A stretch of 64,000 nucleotides of DNA from positions 16,445 through 80,444 of the forward strand of contig JAETUM010000008.1 of NCBI GenBank assembly GCA_021768625.1, written 5' to 3'. The number at the start of each line of letters is the position of its first letter. Positions within the stretch are counted from its first letter, which is position 1. Positions 37,386 to 46,427 of this stretch are shown piece after piece. The DNA is from Candidatus Stoquefichus sp. (GTDB taxonomy: Bacteria; Bacillota_I; Bacilli_A; Erysipelotrichales; Coprobacillaceae). Below the pieces are notes generated by a model. That model saw only the letters and a program-made list of their open reading frames with translations, had not been told where the DNA came from and did not search any database. The position numbers and the translations under genes were made by a program.

Positions 37386-37483
37386 TAAAATATAATAAGG
37401 TATAGAAGTTAATAAAATACAAACAAAATAGTTGATTTTATAGTGTATATATTTTTCTCTATGGTATTGTTTTCGAAATAAAA

Positions 37484-37519
37484 AGAACTGATAGTAAAAA
37501 CATTATCAGTTCTCTTTTT
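37484..37519. terminator. Bidirectional terminator downstream of the OYE-type reductase
   Basis: AGAACTGATA (37484-37493) and TATCAGTTCT (37504-37513), flanked by A/T tracts suitable for stopping either strand. Confidence 0.8.
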
Positions 37520-37554
37520 TATGGGAAGAAAATATGAATTTAATATAATTTATA

Positions 37555-39483
37555 TTAAATTTGTCTAGCTGCTATAAAACCTTCACGAATTGCATCATAG
37601 ATTTGACGGACTTTTTTACTATCCCCTATATTATAGATTTCCATTTCTGTGTTTTCTTCTAGTTGGTCTGCCAAATCATATTGAGGAATAAATCCAGCTG
37701 CAATAACAATATTATCAGTTTCAATTGTTATTTCACTTCCCCATCTATCAATTAAAATTGCTTTGTTATCTTCAATAGCAGATAAACGTTTACCTGTCAT
37801 AATTTTAATATTTGATTGGTTAATAGCGTTATTATAAGCTTGGCAAGAAGAACTAGGGTTAGCTAAGAATACATCTGCCATTTCTACAATAGTCACATTT
37901 TTGCCTTCTCTATCTAATTCTAATGCAGTTTCAGCACCTGTAATACCACCACCAATTACAACAACATTTTGTCCTTCTACTTTTTTTGATCCATTTAAGT
38001 AATCATTTGCATAAGTAACTGTTTCTTTATCGCTACCAGGTACATTTAAAATCCTTGTTTTTCCTCCTACAGCAATGATGACAGCATCATAATTTCCATG
38101 AACAAGCATATCATAATTAGCCTCTTCTTTGACAATTGAAATGTTAGGGTCATGAGAAATATGATCTTCGTAATAGTTAATCAAGCGTCTTATATTTGCT
38201 TTGTTATCTGGTTTACTAGCTTCTATCATGGCTCCACCAAAACTTCTTTTTTCATAAATAGTTACTTTATGCCCACGTAAAGAAGCAGTTAATGCGGCTT
38301 CACAGCCGGCAGGTCCAGCACCTACAATTGCAATATTTTTCTTGATTTCTGCTTCAACAATTGGTTTGCATTCAAATCTATATAAAGTTGGATTTACTGT
38401 ACAATGAATTGGTGTATGACCTAACATACCTTTATCAATACAACCAATCATACAGTTGATGCAAGGCTTAATATCTCTTGCTTTTCCTTCTTTAGCTTTT
38501 TTTGCCCATGCAGGATCAGCTAATTGAGAACGACCTAAGGCTACAAAGTCACCATTTCCTTCAGCTAACATTTTTTCTCCTTCCTCAGGTGAGAAAATAT
38601 TATGTCCGATAAATACAGGAATATTAACTGCATCTTTAATCAATTTTGTATGCTTAGCATTAAAGGCATTTGGTAACAAGAACTGTGTAGAAGCAGTTGC
38701 ATGTGTACCACCCATTATATTTAAATGAGAAACACCTTCTTTTTCTAATGCTTTAGCAACTTCAATTGTTTCTTCTATACGAATACCTTCTGGTTCCCAA
38801 TCTTCAGTGCTCAATTTAACACCTATAGGGAAATCTGGTCCACACTTTTGTTTCATATTTCTAACAATCTCTAATAATAGTCTCATACGATTATGCAGAG
38901 TACCACCATACATATCAGTACGTTTATTGTCATGTGGTGATAAGAAATTTGTAGGGATACATCCTGCAGCACCATGAATTTCAAGAACTTCAAATCCTGC
39001 TTTTTTAGCTCTTAAAGCAGCATCACCAAATTTTTCTACTAGTTCATGAATTTCTTCAATAGTCAATGCTCTAGGAAGTTTAAATCCCATTTCATACCAT
39101 GGCTCAAAAGTAATAGGGGATGCTCCAATAACATCAGCACTTCCTACAAAACCTGCATCTCTACCAGGATGAGCTAATTGTAAACCAGGAGTAGCTCCAT
39201 GTTCTTTCACAGTTTCAGCTAACAAAGTTAATCCAGCAATAAATTCATCTTTATCAGCTCTTAAACCACAAGATGTCATTGGTACAGGAACAGCATTATC
39301 CATAAAAATAAGACCTGCACCACCGTCAGCCGCTTGTGCATAAGCTTTAATCTGTCTGTCAGTTACTGTTCCATCAGGATTTCCTAAATAAGTTCCCATG
39401 GAATTACGTACAATTCTGTTCTTAATAACAACATTTCCAATTTTCCCTTTTTCAAATAAATGAGGGTAATATTTGTTTTTCAT
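37555..39483 (-). CDS. Old-yellow-enzyme-type NAD(P)H:flavin oxidoreductase (FadH/BaiCD/enoate reductase family)
   Basis: A 642-aa three-domain flavoenzyme. Residues 1-340 are an FMN TIM barrel. Cys341-x2-Cys344-x3-Cys348-x12-Cys361 binds a 4Fe-4S cluster. The C-terminal part has FAD/NAD Rossmann motifs GAGPAG (388-393) and VVVIGGGITGAE. Relatives reduce activated C=C bonds (2,4-dienoyl-CoA, enoates, bile-acid intermediates). Here the usual HAAHGY active-site motif reads HGAAGC (170-175): the second His and the Tyr are replaced by Ala and Cys, so substrate or mechanism may differ. It is divergent from a TetR regulator with a palindromic operator between. Confidence 0.88.
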   Translation of the reverse strand: MKNKYYPHLFEKGKIGNVVIKNRIVRNSMGTYLGNPDGTVTDRQIKAYAQAADGGAGLIFMDNAVPVPMTSCGLRADKDEFIAGLTLLAETVKEHGATPGLQLAHPGRDAGFVGSADVIGASPITFEPWYEMGFKLPRALTIEEIHELVEKFGDAALRAKKAGFEVLEIHGAAGCIPTNFLSPHDNKRTDMYGGTLHNRMRLLLEIVRNMKQKCGPDFPIGVKLSTEDWEPEGIRIEETIEVAKALEKEGVSHLNIMGGTHATASTQFLLPNAFNAKHTKLIKDAVNIPVFIGHNIFSPEEGEKMLAEGNGDFVALGRSQLADPAWAKKAKEGKARDIKPCINCMIGCIDKGMLGHTPIHCTVNPTLYRFECKPIVEAEIKKNIAIVGAGPAGCEAALTASLRGHKVTIYEKRSFGGAMIEASKPDNKANIRRLINYYEDHISHDPNISIVKEEANYDMLVHGNYDAVIIAVGGKTRILNVPGSDKETVTYANDYLNGSKKVEGQNVVVIGGGITGAETALELDREGKNVTIVEMADVFLANPSSSCQAYNNAINQSNIKIMTGKRLSAIEDNKAILIDRWGSEITIETDNIVIAAGFIPQYDLADQLEENTEMEIYNIGDSKKVRQIYDAIREGFIAARQI

Positions 39484-39517
39484 ACTTTATCTCCTTATAT
39501 ATTCTTTATTATTTCTA

Positions 39518-39546
39518 TAAAAAATGATATAATTATGATAAATAAT
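39518..39546 (-). promoter_or_regulatory. Probable promoter of the OYE-type reductase
   Basis: On the minus strand TTGTTA, a 17-bp spacer and TATCAT lie about 40 bases before the reductase start. Coordinates are approximate. Confidence 0.4.
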
Positions 39547-39569
39547 TAACAAGCATTAAGATATATCAA

Positions 39570-39589
39570 AAAGTTGCATATGCAACTTT
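39570..39589. promoter_or_regulatory. Perfect 20-bp palindrome, candidate TetR operator
   Basis: AAAGTTGCATATGCAACTTT lies in the divergent intergenic region, 31 bases before the TetR start and about 86 before the reductase start. The size and symmetry suit a TetR dimer. It has no T-run. Confidence 0.7.
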
Positions 39590-39620
39590 CTAATAGCCAA
39601 TGTTGCACAGAAAGGGAAAA

Positions 39621-40217
39621 ATGAAAGAAGATTTAAGAATCACAAAAACTAAACAGAATATTCAGTCACATTTTATTCAATTATTAAAAACTCATAGTTT
39701 TCAGGATATAACTATCAAATTATTGATTAATGAATGTCAAATTAATCGTTCTACTTTTTATAGAAATTATGAAGATAAGTATGATTTGATTTATAAAATA
39801 ACAAAAGAACTTATTATGCAATTTGAAAAGGTTATTAATCCTCAATTTATTATTCTTGATATAAAAGATGAAAATGATGTAAAACCTTATTTTGTTCCAT
39901 TATTAGATTATTTTAATAAACATAGGGATGTATTTATATTGTTATATAATAATAAGTTACCAGTAAATATCTTTGATGAAATGTTTTCAATTTATAGTTA
40001 TTATTTATTAAATACACTTATTGACTATTATCATATTCATGATTCTCAAATTAAAATTGCTACTTATTTTTCAAATATTATTAGTTCTAATATTCTTACT
40101 GCTATAAAATGGTGGCATTTAGAAAGTCCTCAGACTTCAAAAGAAGAAATACTAAAAATAATTACTGTGACAATTGTAAATGGTGTGTTTTCAAGTTTAC
40201 AATTGCAATTTGAATAA
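39621..40217 (+). CDS. TetR/AcrR family transcriptional regulator
   Basis: A 198-aa regulator with an N-terminal TetR helix-turn-helix: RITKTKQNIQSHFIQLLKTH, then ITIKLLINECQINRSTFYRNYEDKYDL. The C-terminal ligand-binding region resembles the DhaS-like branch (YFNKHRDVFILLYN). ATG 39621 with AAAGGG is preferred to ATG 39600, which lacks a site. It is divergent from the OYE-type reductase and probably controls it through the palindrome at 39570-39589. Confidence 0.88.
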   Translation: MKEDLRITKTKQNIQSHFIQLLKTHSFQDITIKLLINECQINRSTFYRNYEDKYDLIYKITKELIMQFEKVINPQFIILDIKDENDVKPYFVPLLDYFNKHRDVFILLYNNKLPVNIFDEMFSIYSYYLLNTLIDYYHIHDSQIKIATYFSNIISSNILTAIKWWHLESPQTSKEEILKIITVTIVNGVFSSLQLQFE

Positions 40218-40297
40218 TATATTAGTTTGTAATATACGAATAGCAATTATTTACATTAAAAATTATATTTCGTGAGATGAATTTATATATTTCCTTT

Positions 40298-40329
40298 ACT
40301 CTTTGACAAAATGTTGAAGAGTTTTTTAT
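40298..40329 (+). terminator. Probable terminator of the tetR gene
   Basis: ACTCTTTGAC (40298-40307) pairs with GTTGAAGAGT (40313-40322) with G-U pairs, followed by six T's; it is 80 bases after the stop codon. Confidence 0.55.
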
Positions 40330-40422
40330 TTAATAATTAATTAAAATCAAAGAAATTAAGAATAAAGTTTTATAATAAACACAGTATTTAATAAAGAGAT
40401 ATAATACTTTATTGAATAAAAA

Positions 40423-40450
40423 AGGATAAACTTATTTAAAAGTTTATCCT
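40423..40450 (-). terminator. Terminator of the Cys-rich small protein gene
   Basis: AGGATAAACTT (40423-40433) and AAGTTTATCCT (40440-40450); on the minus strand the stem is followed by TTTTTTATT. Confidence 0.8.
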
Positions 40451-40467
40451 ATAAATCTTATTCATAC

Positions 40468-40749
40468 TTATTTATGACAGCATTGCTTATGTCGCAATTC
40501 TTGTAATGATTCCATAGCATAGATAGCTTTTTCTTTTATGCAGCATTCTAATTGAGCTATAGCATTGATTGTTTGTTGAACAGATTCATCAATTTCAAGT
40601 AATTCTTCTATACAGTTTGTCATACAAACTACTTTTTTTAATTTTTCTGCTTCACCATTTAAGATTTGAGCAAGAGCAGCTTCTTGCATTGAAACAGATT
40701 GTAAAATTGCAGTTAAAGCACATTTTTCATCAACACAACATTCTTCCAT
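40468..40749 (-). CDS. Small Cys-rich helical protein
   Basis: A 93-aa protein with Cys pairs at both ends (MEECCVDEKC and KQCCHK) and internal Cys (VVCMTNC, ECC), nine Cys in all. The core SVSMQEAALAQILNGEAEKLKKVV, helix break, then LLEIDESVQQTINAIAQLE matches a helical module (ALxxILNxExEKL) that I recall beside exosporium or surface proteins in clostridia, without certainty. GGGAGGTG precedes the ATG. The clustered Cys suggest metal binding or disulfide cross-linking. No neighbour explains it. Confidence 0.65.
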   Translation of the reverse strand: MEECCVDEKCALTAILQSVSMQEAALAQILNGEAEKLKKVVCMTNCIEELLEIDESVQQTINAIAQLECCIKEKAIYAMESLQELRHKQCCHK

Positions 40750-41060
40750 GATTTCACCTCCCTTTACTTTTACATTATGTAGGAATTGAAAAAACGAAAA
40801 CGATAAATATCATGTAAATATAGTTATAATTAGAATTATATATAAAAACAAAAAGTAGTTTTAAAAACAGTATAGGAATTAAAGAGCCATGCTTCAGTGA
40901 GAGAATTGTCATAATAAGATATTTTTATATAATGTTTATATTTTGTTTCCCTAAATACTAAGTTATATGTATTTTCAAGCTGTTAGTAAAGTAAATACTA
41001 TGTGCTAAGTGTGAGATAAGATTTTAGCTTTAATAATACAATGATATTTGATAGATATGT
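40750..41060. other. Gene-free AT-rich stretch
   Basis: About 310 bases between the Cys-rich protein gene and the structured region. It is extremely AT-rich with stops in all frames. I see no supported gene, terminator or repeat in it. Confidence 0.5.
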
Positions 41061-41084
41061 AAACTTAAAGTATAGACCTATTTT

Positions 41085-41285
41085 CGAGTAAAAGAAAAAG
41101 CCCTTTAAAGACTTGCCAGTAGAAGCATTGTAGTTATCAGGCTTCAAAATATGAAAATATTGTAACGTAGTGCCTTTCTAGGGCTGGTATACGCCACCTC
41201 TTTTAGGCATGATTATGATAAATAGACAATAATCTTTGTACAAAGATTATATGAGTTAAATTTCTTATCATGCTTTTCTATTATA
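41085..41285 (-). ncRNA. Candidate structured RNA (minus strand)
   Basis: Read on the minus strand this region holds nested stems: GCATGAT (41267-41273) with ATCATGC (41207-41213) enclosing a perfect 22-bp palindrome (41229-41250); a hairpin with GAAGC/GCTTC arms (41122-41126 and 41141-41145); and an outer AGCCCT/AGGGCT stem (41180-41185 with 41099-41104) followed by TTTTTCTTTT, which would end transcription. TATAAT lies just upstream at about 41283-41288. The base composition is less AT-rich than its surroundings. No known RNA family could be assigned. It lies downstream of a small membrane-protein gene on the same strand. Confidence 0.45.
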
Positions 41286-41299
41286 CAATAGTCATACAA

Positions 41300-41509
41300 T
41301 TACTTTTTCTCTTTATTTTTTAGGCATTCGTATGCAAGAAGTATTGTAAATATTATATATAAAGCTAATGAAATGTTTTTAATTGTTGTTCTTATAACTT
41401 CTAAGGAACCCTCAAAATTTATTGTTCCTATAAGTTCGGCATGATAAATAACTATCCACACAACTAGACTCTCAAATGATAAAATAGAATAAAATATTAT
41501 TTTTTTCAT
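41300..41509 (-). CDS. Small two-helix membrane protein
   Basis: A 69-aa protein with hydrophobic segments at about residues 3-23 and 45-63 and a Lys-rich C-terminus (LKNKEKK). A good AAAGGAG ribosome site about nine bases before the ATG supports translation. Family not recognised. It could be a small toxin-like or regulatory membrane peptide, given the structured region directly downstream, but nothing shows this. Confidence 0.55.
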   Translation of the reverse strand: MKKIIFYSILSFESLVVWIVIYHAELIGTINFEGSLEVIRTTIKNISLALYIIFTILLAYECLKNKEKK

Positions 41510-41658
41510 ATAATCAATCTCCTTTCTATTTTTCTTTCTAGTATAATTCTAACATAGTATCTTATTAAAAAATATATAAATAGTAAATAGCACAAAAAGT
41601 TAACCTTTAAATTCAGATTATATTAAACAATATTTTCATTGAATAAAAGTCACTTTCT

Positions 41659-41772
41659 TCATTTGAAATAGAGAGGATTATAGATCTCATAGATAACATC
41701 ACAATCAATAAACTCATCAAGATGACTCTTAAGAACCAAATCATCTAGAATTTTTAAAATGAGGATGCTGTT
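41659..41772 (-). pseudogene. Remnant of an IS1182-like transposase N-terminus
   Basis: The minus strand codes for about 35 residues including LDDLVLKSHLDEFIDCD and VIYEIYNPLYFK before a stop. This resembles the start of IS1182-family transposases (LVPKDHLxRKIDxxIDFSFIYDLVxPLY). The reading frame is closed on both sides, there is no start codon, and the rest of the element is absent, so it is a short relic. The flanking 400 bases contain no other gene. Confidence 0.5.
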
Positions 41773-41909
41773 TTAAGTATGAAATATTAATCATTTCATT
41801 ATAATAAGGTTTATAAGTAATACTTATAGAAGTTATTAGTATTTAAAATTGTTTATCTTCCTAAAAATAAATAAAATAGAACTATAAAAGGAAAAGAGGA
41901 GAAATAGAT

Positions 41910-42740
41910 ATGAAAGATGTGATGATTGTTACAGGAGCTGGTCAAATCAGTATGGCTATTGCTAGAAGGATAGGATATGGTAAAAAAATCATTATGGGAG
42001 ACAAAAATTTTGATAATGCAAAGAAAATCTCTCAAATTATGAACGAAGCAGGATTTGATGTTGTTCCTTTTGAAATGGATTTATCATCAAGAGAATCTAT
42101 TTTAGCAATGATTGAAGAAGCTCAAAAATATGGCGAAATTTCAATGTTGGTGAATGGAGCTGGTGTATCACCATCACAAGCACCAATAGAATCTATTTTA
42201 AAGGTTGATTTGTATGGAACAGCTGTATTATTAGAAGAGGTTGGTAAAGTTATTAAAAAAGGTGGAGTAGGAGTGACAATTTCAAGTCAATCTGGTTGGA
42301 GAATGCCACAATTAACTGCTCAGGAAGATGAACTTTTAGCAACAACTCCAACTGATGAATTATTGGATTTAGAAATTTTACAACCCCAAAATATCAAAGA
42401 TACATTACATGCATATCAAATGGCAAAACGTTGTAATGAAAAACGTGTGATGGCAGAATCAGTCAAGTGGGGAGAACGTGGTGCAAGAATTAATGATATA
42501 GCACCAGGAATTATCGTAACTCCGTTAGCATTAGATGAATTTAATGGACCAAGAGGAGATTTCTACAAAAATATGTTTGCATCATGTCCAGCAGGAAGAC
42601 CAGGAACGGCAGATGAAGTAGCTAATGTAGCAGAATTATTAATGAGCGACAAAGGTGCATTTATAACAGGATCAACTATTTTAATAGATGGTGGAGCAAC
42701 ATCTTCATATTATTATGGACCTTTAAAACCAAAGCAGTAG
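41910..42740 (+). CDS. Short-chain dehydrogenase/reductase
   Basis: A 276-aa SDR with Rossmann motif VTGAGQISMAIARR (the second Gly of the usual motif is Ser14), NGAG at 82-85, a Ser cluster TISSQSG (124-129) and YxxxK at Tyr169/Lys173. About 40 residues separate the Ser from the Tyr, more than in classical SDRs (13-14), meaning an insertion near the active site. The C-terminus has the common GRPGTADEVANV and ITGSTILIDGG. The substrate is unknown. GAGGAG precedes the start. It is followed by a cupin gene with which it probably forms an operon. Confidence 0.87.
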   Translation: MKDVMIVTGAGQISMAIARRIGYGKKIIMGDKNFDNAKKISQIMNEAGFDVVPFEMDLSSRESILAMIEEAQKYGEISMLVNGAGVSPSQAPIESILKVDLYGTAVLLEEVGKVIKKGGVGVTISSQSGWRMPQLTAQEDELLATTPTDELLDLEILQPQNIKDTLHAYQMAKRCNEKRVMAESVKWGERGARINDIAPGIIVTPLALDEFNGPRGDFYKNMFASCPAGRPGTADEVANVAELLMSDKGAFITGSTILIDGGATSSYYYGPLKPKQ

Positions 42741-42778
42741 ATTTGAACTGAGTGAATTTATGAAAAGGAGGAAAAACA

Positions 42779-43177
42779 ATGGAAAAATTAAGTAGTATGT
42801 TTGGAAATGGAGAAAAGAATGAAGCTTTTGCAAAGTATTTTATAGGGCAAAGTTATTTAAATATGCTTGCTAAAAATCAAGGAGTAGGAGTTGCAAATGT
42901 AACCTTTGAACCTGGGTGTAGAAATAATTGGCATATTCACCATAAAGGGGCACAGATTTTATTAGTGACAGATGGTGAGGGATGGTATCAAGAATGGGGG
43001 AAACCAGCCCAAAAGTTAAAAGCTGGAGATGTTGTTAATATTCCTAGTGAAGTGAAACATTGGCATGGTGCAGCTAAAGATAGTTGGTTTGCTCATATAG
43101 CTATTGAAGTTCCAGCAGAAGGTGCATCAAATGAATGGTGTGAACCAGTTGAAGATGAAGAGTATTTAAAATTATAA
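42779..43177 (+). CDS. Cupin-domain protein
   Basis: A 132-aa single-domain cupin. Metal ligands are visible in RNNWHIHHKGAQILLVTDGEG (cupin motif 1 with His, His and a later Gln/Glu position) and IPSEVKHWHGAAKDSWFAHIAI (motif 2). It resembles the cupins found next to carboxymuconolactone-decarboxylase-like and SDR genes. Role unknown, possibly in modifying the same small molecule as the SDR. AAGGAGG precedes the ATG. A hairpin terminator follows. Confidence 0.85.
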   Translation: MEKLSSMFGNGEKNEAFAKYFIGQSYLNMLAKNQGVGVANVTFEPGCRNNWHIHHKGAQILLVTDGEGWYQEWGKPAQKLKAGDVVNIPSEVKHWHGAAKDSWFAHIAIEVPAEGASNEWCEPVEDEEYLKL

Positions 43178-43187
43178 AATAATTAAA

Positions 43188-43231
43188 AAACATCTCATAA
43201 ATACATTAAAGATTTATTGGGTGTTTTTTAT
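43188..43231 (+). terminator. Terminator of the SDR-cupin operon
   Basis: AAACATCTCATAAAT pairs imperfectly with ATTTATTGGGTGTTT (43212-43226), then T's. Confidence 0.55.
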
Positions 43232-43265
43232 TATGAAATAGTGGATTTTCTTTTTATGGAAAATA

Positions 43266-43316
43266 TTACAATTTTTCATGTAAATCATGTATAATAGAAA
43301 CATGAAAACGATTTCA
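43266..43316 (+). promoter_or_regulatory. Promoter and perfect cre site of the second GH1 operon
   Basis: TTACAA (43266-43271), 18-bp spacer, TATAAT (43290-43295), then TGAAAACGATTTCA at 43303-43316, which matches all 14 positions of the CcpA operator consensus TGWAANCGNTNWCA. It sits at the expected transcription start, where CcpA represses. Confidence 0.8.
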
Positions 43317-43333
43317 AATATAGGAGGTAATGA

Positions 43334-44803
<1,470 letters not shown>

Positions 44804-44819
44804 AATATGAGGAGGATTT

Positions 44820-45659
44820 ATGAGAAAAATTGTTTTTTTAGATGTTGATGGAACATTAATAGATTATGATGCAAAATTACCTGAATCAGCAGCAAGGGCT
44901 GTTAATGAAGCAAGAGCAAATGGACATAAAGTTTATATATGTACAGGTTGTTCTAAAGCAGAAATTGAACAAAGAAATCTATGTGACTTAGATGGAATGA
45001 TTGGCGGAAATGGTGCTTATGTTGAAGATAATGGACATGTAGTTATGCATCAAGGACTTACAAGAGATGAAGTTAAACATATTGTTGATTGGTGTAATGA
45101 AAGACATTTAGGATTTTATTTAGAAGCGAATAGTGGTATGTATTGTAATGATTATATGTTAGAACAAGGACCAGAAACAATGATCAAGTATGGTCAAGGT
45201 AAAGGTGCTGATTTAACTCAAGCAACACAATCTGCAAATAGTTTTGTAAATAGTTTTATACATTTGACAGGAGAAGACTTATACCGAGATGATGTGAATA
45301 AAATTAGCTTTATCTTAAGTAGTTACCAAGATCATTTAGATTCTAAAAAAGAATTCCCAACTTTAGAAGCAAATACTTGGGGAGGTAAAGGAGAACTGGC
45401 ATTATTTGGAGACTTAGGACCAACAGGTATTACTAAGAAACATGCGATTGAAGTTTTGTTAAATTATTTAGATGCAGATGTAAAAGATACAATTTCATTT
45501 GGTGATGCAAAAATAGATTTGTCAATGTTTGAACTTTGTGCTTACAATGTAGCTATGGGAAATGGTGGCGTAGAAATTAAGGAAGCTGCTGACTACATTA
45601 CAACAGATGTTAATGATGATGGACTGTATAATGCATTCAAATATTTAAAATTAATATAA
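44820..45659 (+). CDS. Cof-type HAD-superfamily sugar phosphatase
   Basis: A 279-aa HAD phosphatase of the Cof/C2B-cap type. Motif I is VFLDVDGTLID (nucleophile Asp8), motif II CTGCS, and motif IV FGDAKIDLSMFE. These enzymes dephosphorylate sugar phosphates or similar metabolites. It is in an operon with the GH1 6-phospho-beta-glucosidase, so it may act on a hexose phosphate released there or relieve sugar-phosphate stress (inference). GGAGG precedes the ATG. Confidence 0.88.
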   Translation: MRKIVFLDVDGTLIDYDAKLPESAARAVNEARANGHKVYICTGCSKAEIEQRNLCDLDGMIGGNGAYVEDNGHVVMHQGLTRDEVKHIVDWCNERHLGFYLEANSGMYCNDYMLEQGPETMIKYGQGKGADLTQATQSANSFVNSFIHLTGEDLYRDDVNKISFILSSYQDHLDSKKEFPTLEANTWGGKGELALFGDLGPTGITKKHAIEVLLNYLDADVKDTISFGDAKIDLSMFELCAYNVAMGNGGVEIKEAADYITTDVNDDGLYNAFKYLKLI

Positions 45660-45660
45660 G

Positions 45661-45686
45661 ACTTGAGGATTTCCTCAAGTTTTTTA
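45661..45686 (+). terminator. Terminator of the GH1-HAD operon
   Basis: ACTTGAGGA (45661-45669) and TCCTCAAGT (45672-45680), then T's. Confidence 0.82.
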
Positions 45687-45746
45687 ATGAATTTTACACT
45701 ATTATTACACAAGTTCCTTTTACAATAAAATGAGGAGAGGATATGT

Positions 45747-46427
45747 ATGTATAAAATATTGTTAGTAGAAGACGATAAAAGTATCAGAGAAATTATTGTC
45801 AAATATTTTTCAAAAAGAGAGTTTGAGGTTATAGAGGCTATAGATGGGTATGATGCATTATCTAAAATAGATTCTGCAATAAATCTTGTTCTTTTAGATA
45901 TCATGATGCCAGATATTAATGGCTTGGAAGTTTGTTATCAAATAAGGTTAAGACATCAATGCCCTATTGTTTTTATTAGTGCATTAAGTGATGAAGATAC
46001 TCAATTAAGAGCATTTGAATTAGGTGGTGATGATTACATAGCTAAACCTTTCTTACCATCAGTATTGTATGCAAAGTGTATAGCCATATGTAAAAGGCAA
46101 TATCAAAATCAAAGTCATATGAAACGTTTTCATGATTTATCAATTAATTATGCGACACATCAAGTTTGGGTTCAAAATAAAGAAATTCGATTAGCTTATA
46201 AAGAGTATCTGTTGTTAGAATACCTTACAAAGAATGCAAATATTTTATTAGAAAGAGAGCAGATTTTAAATACTATTTGGGGATATGACTATTATGGAGA
46301 TTGTAGAGCAGTTGATACGTATATCAAGAAAGTGAGAAAAAAGATAGAACCATGCCAGTATATTCATACTGTATTCAAGGTAGGTTATGTGTTTAAGGAT
46401 GGAGAAAATGATGAAAAAGATATTTAA
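45747..46427 (+). CDS. OmpR/PhoB-family response regulator
   Basis: A 226-aa regulator: acidic residues DD (9-10), phosphorylation Asp51 (LVLLDIMMPDING), Lys in YIAKPF, and a C-terminal winged helix (LAYKEYLLLEYLTKNAN ... AVDTYIKKVRKKIE). GAGGAGAGG precedes the ATG. The kinase gene starts inside its 3' end, so translation is coupled. It is not in the same operon as the upstream GH1-HAD genes because a terminator intervenes. Confidence 0.92.
   Translation: MYKILLVEDDKSIREIIVKYFSKREFEVIEAIDGYDALSKIDSAINLVLLDIMMPDINGLEVCYQIRLRHQCPIVFISALSDEDTQLRAFELGGDDYIAKPFLPSVLYAKCIAICKRQYQNQSHMKRFHDLSINYATHQVWVQNKEIRLAYKEYLLLEYLTKNANILLEREQILNTIWGYDYYGDCRAVDTYIKKVRKKIEPCQYIHTVFKVGYVFKDGENDEKDI

Noticed and set aside
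46119..46133. ATGAAACGTTTTCAT, cre-like palindrome
   Set aside because: One base shorter than the CcpA operator and inside the response-regulator coding region.
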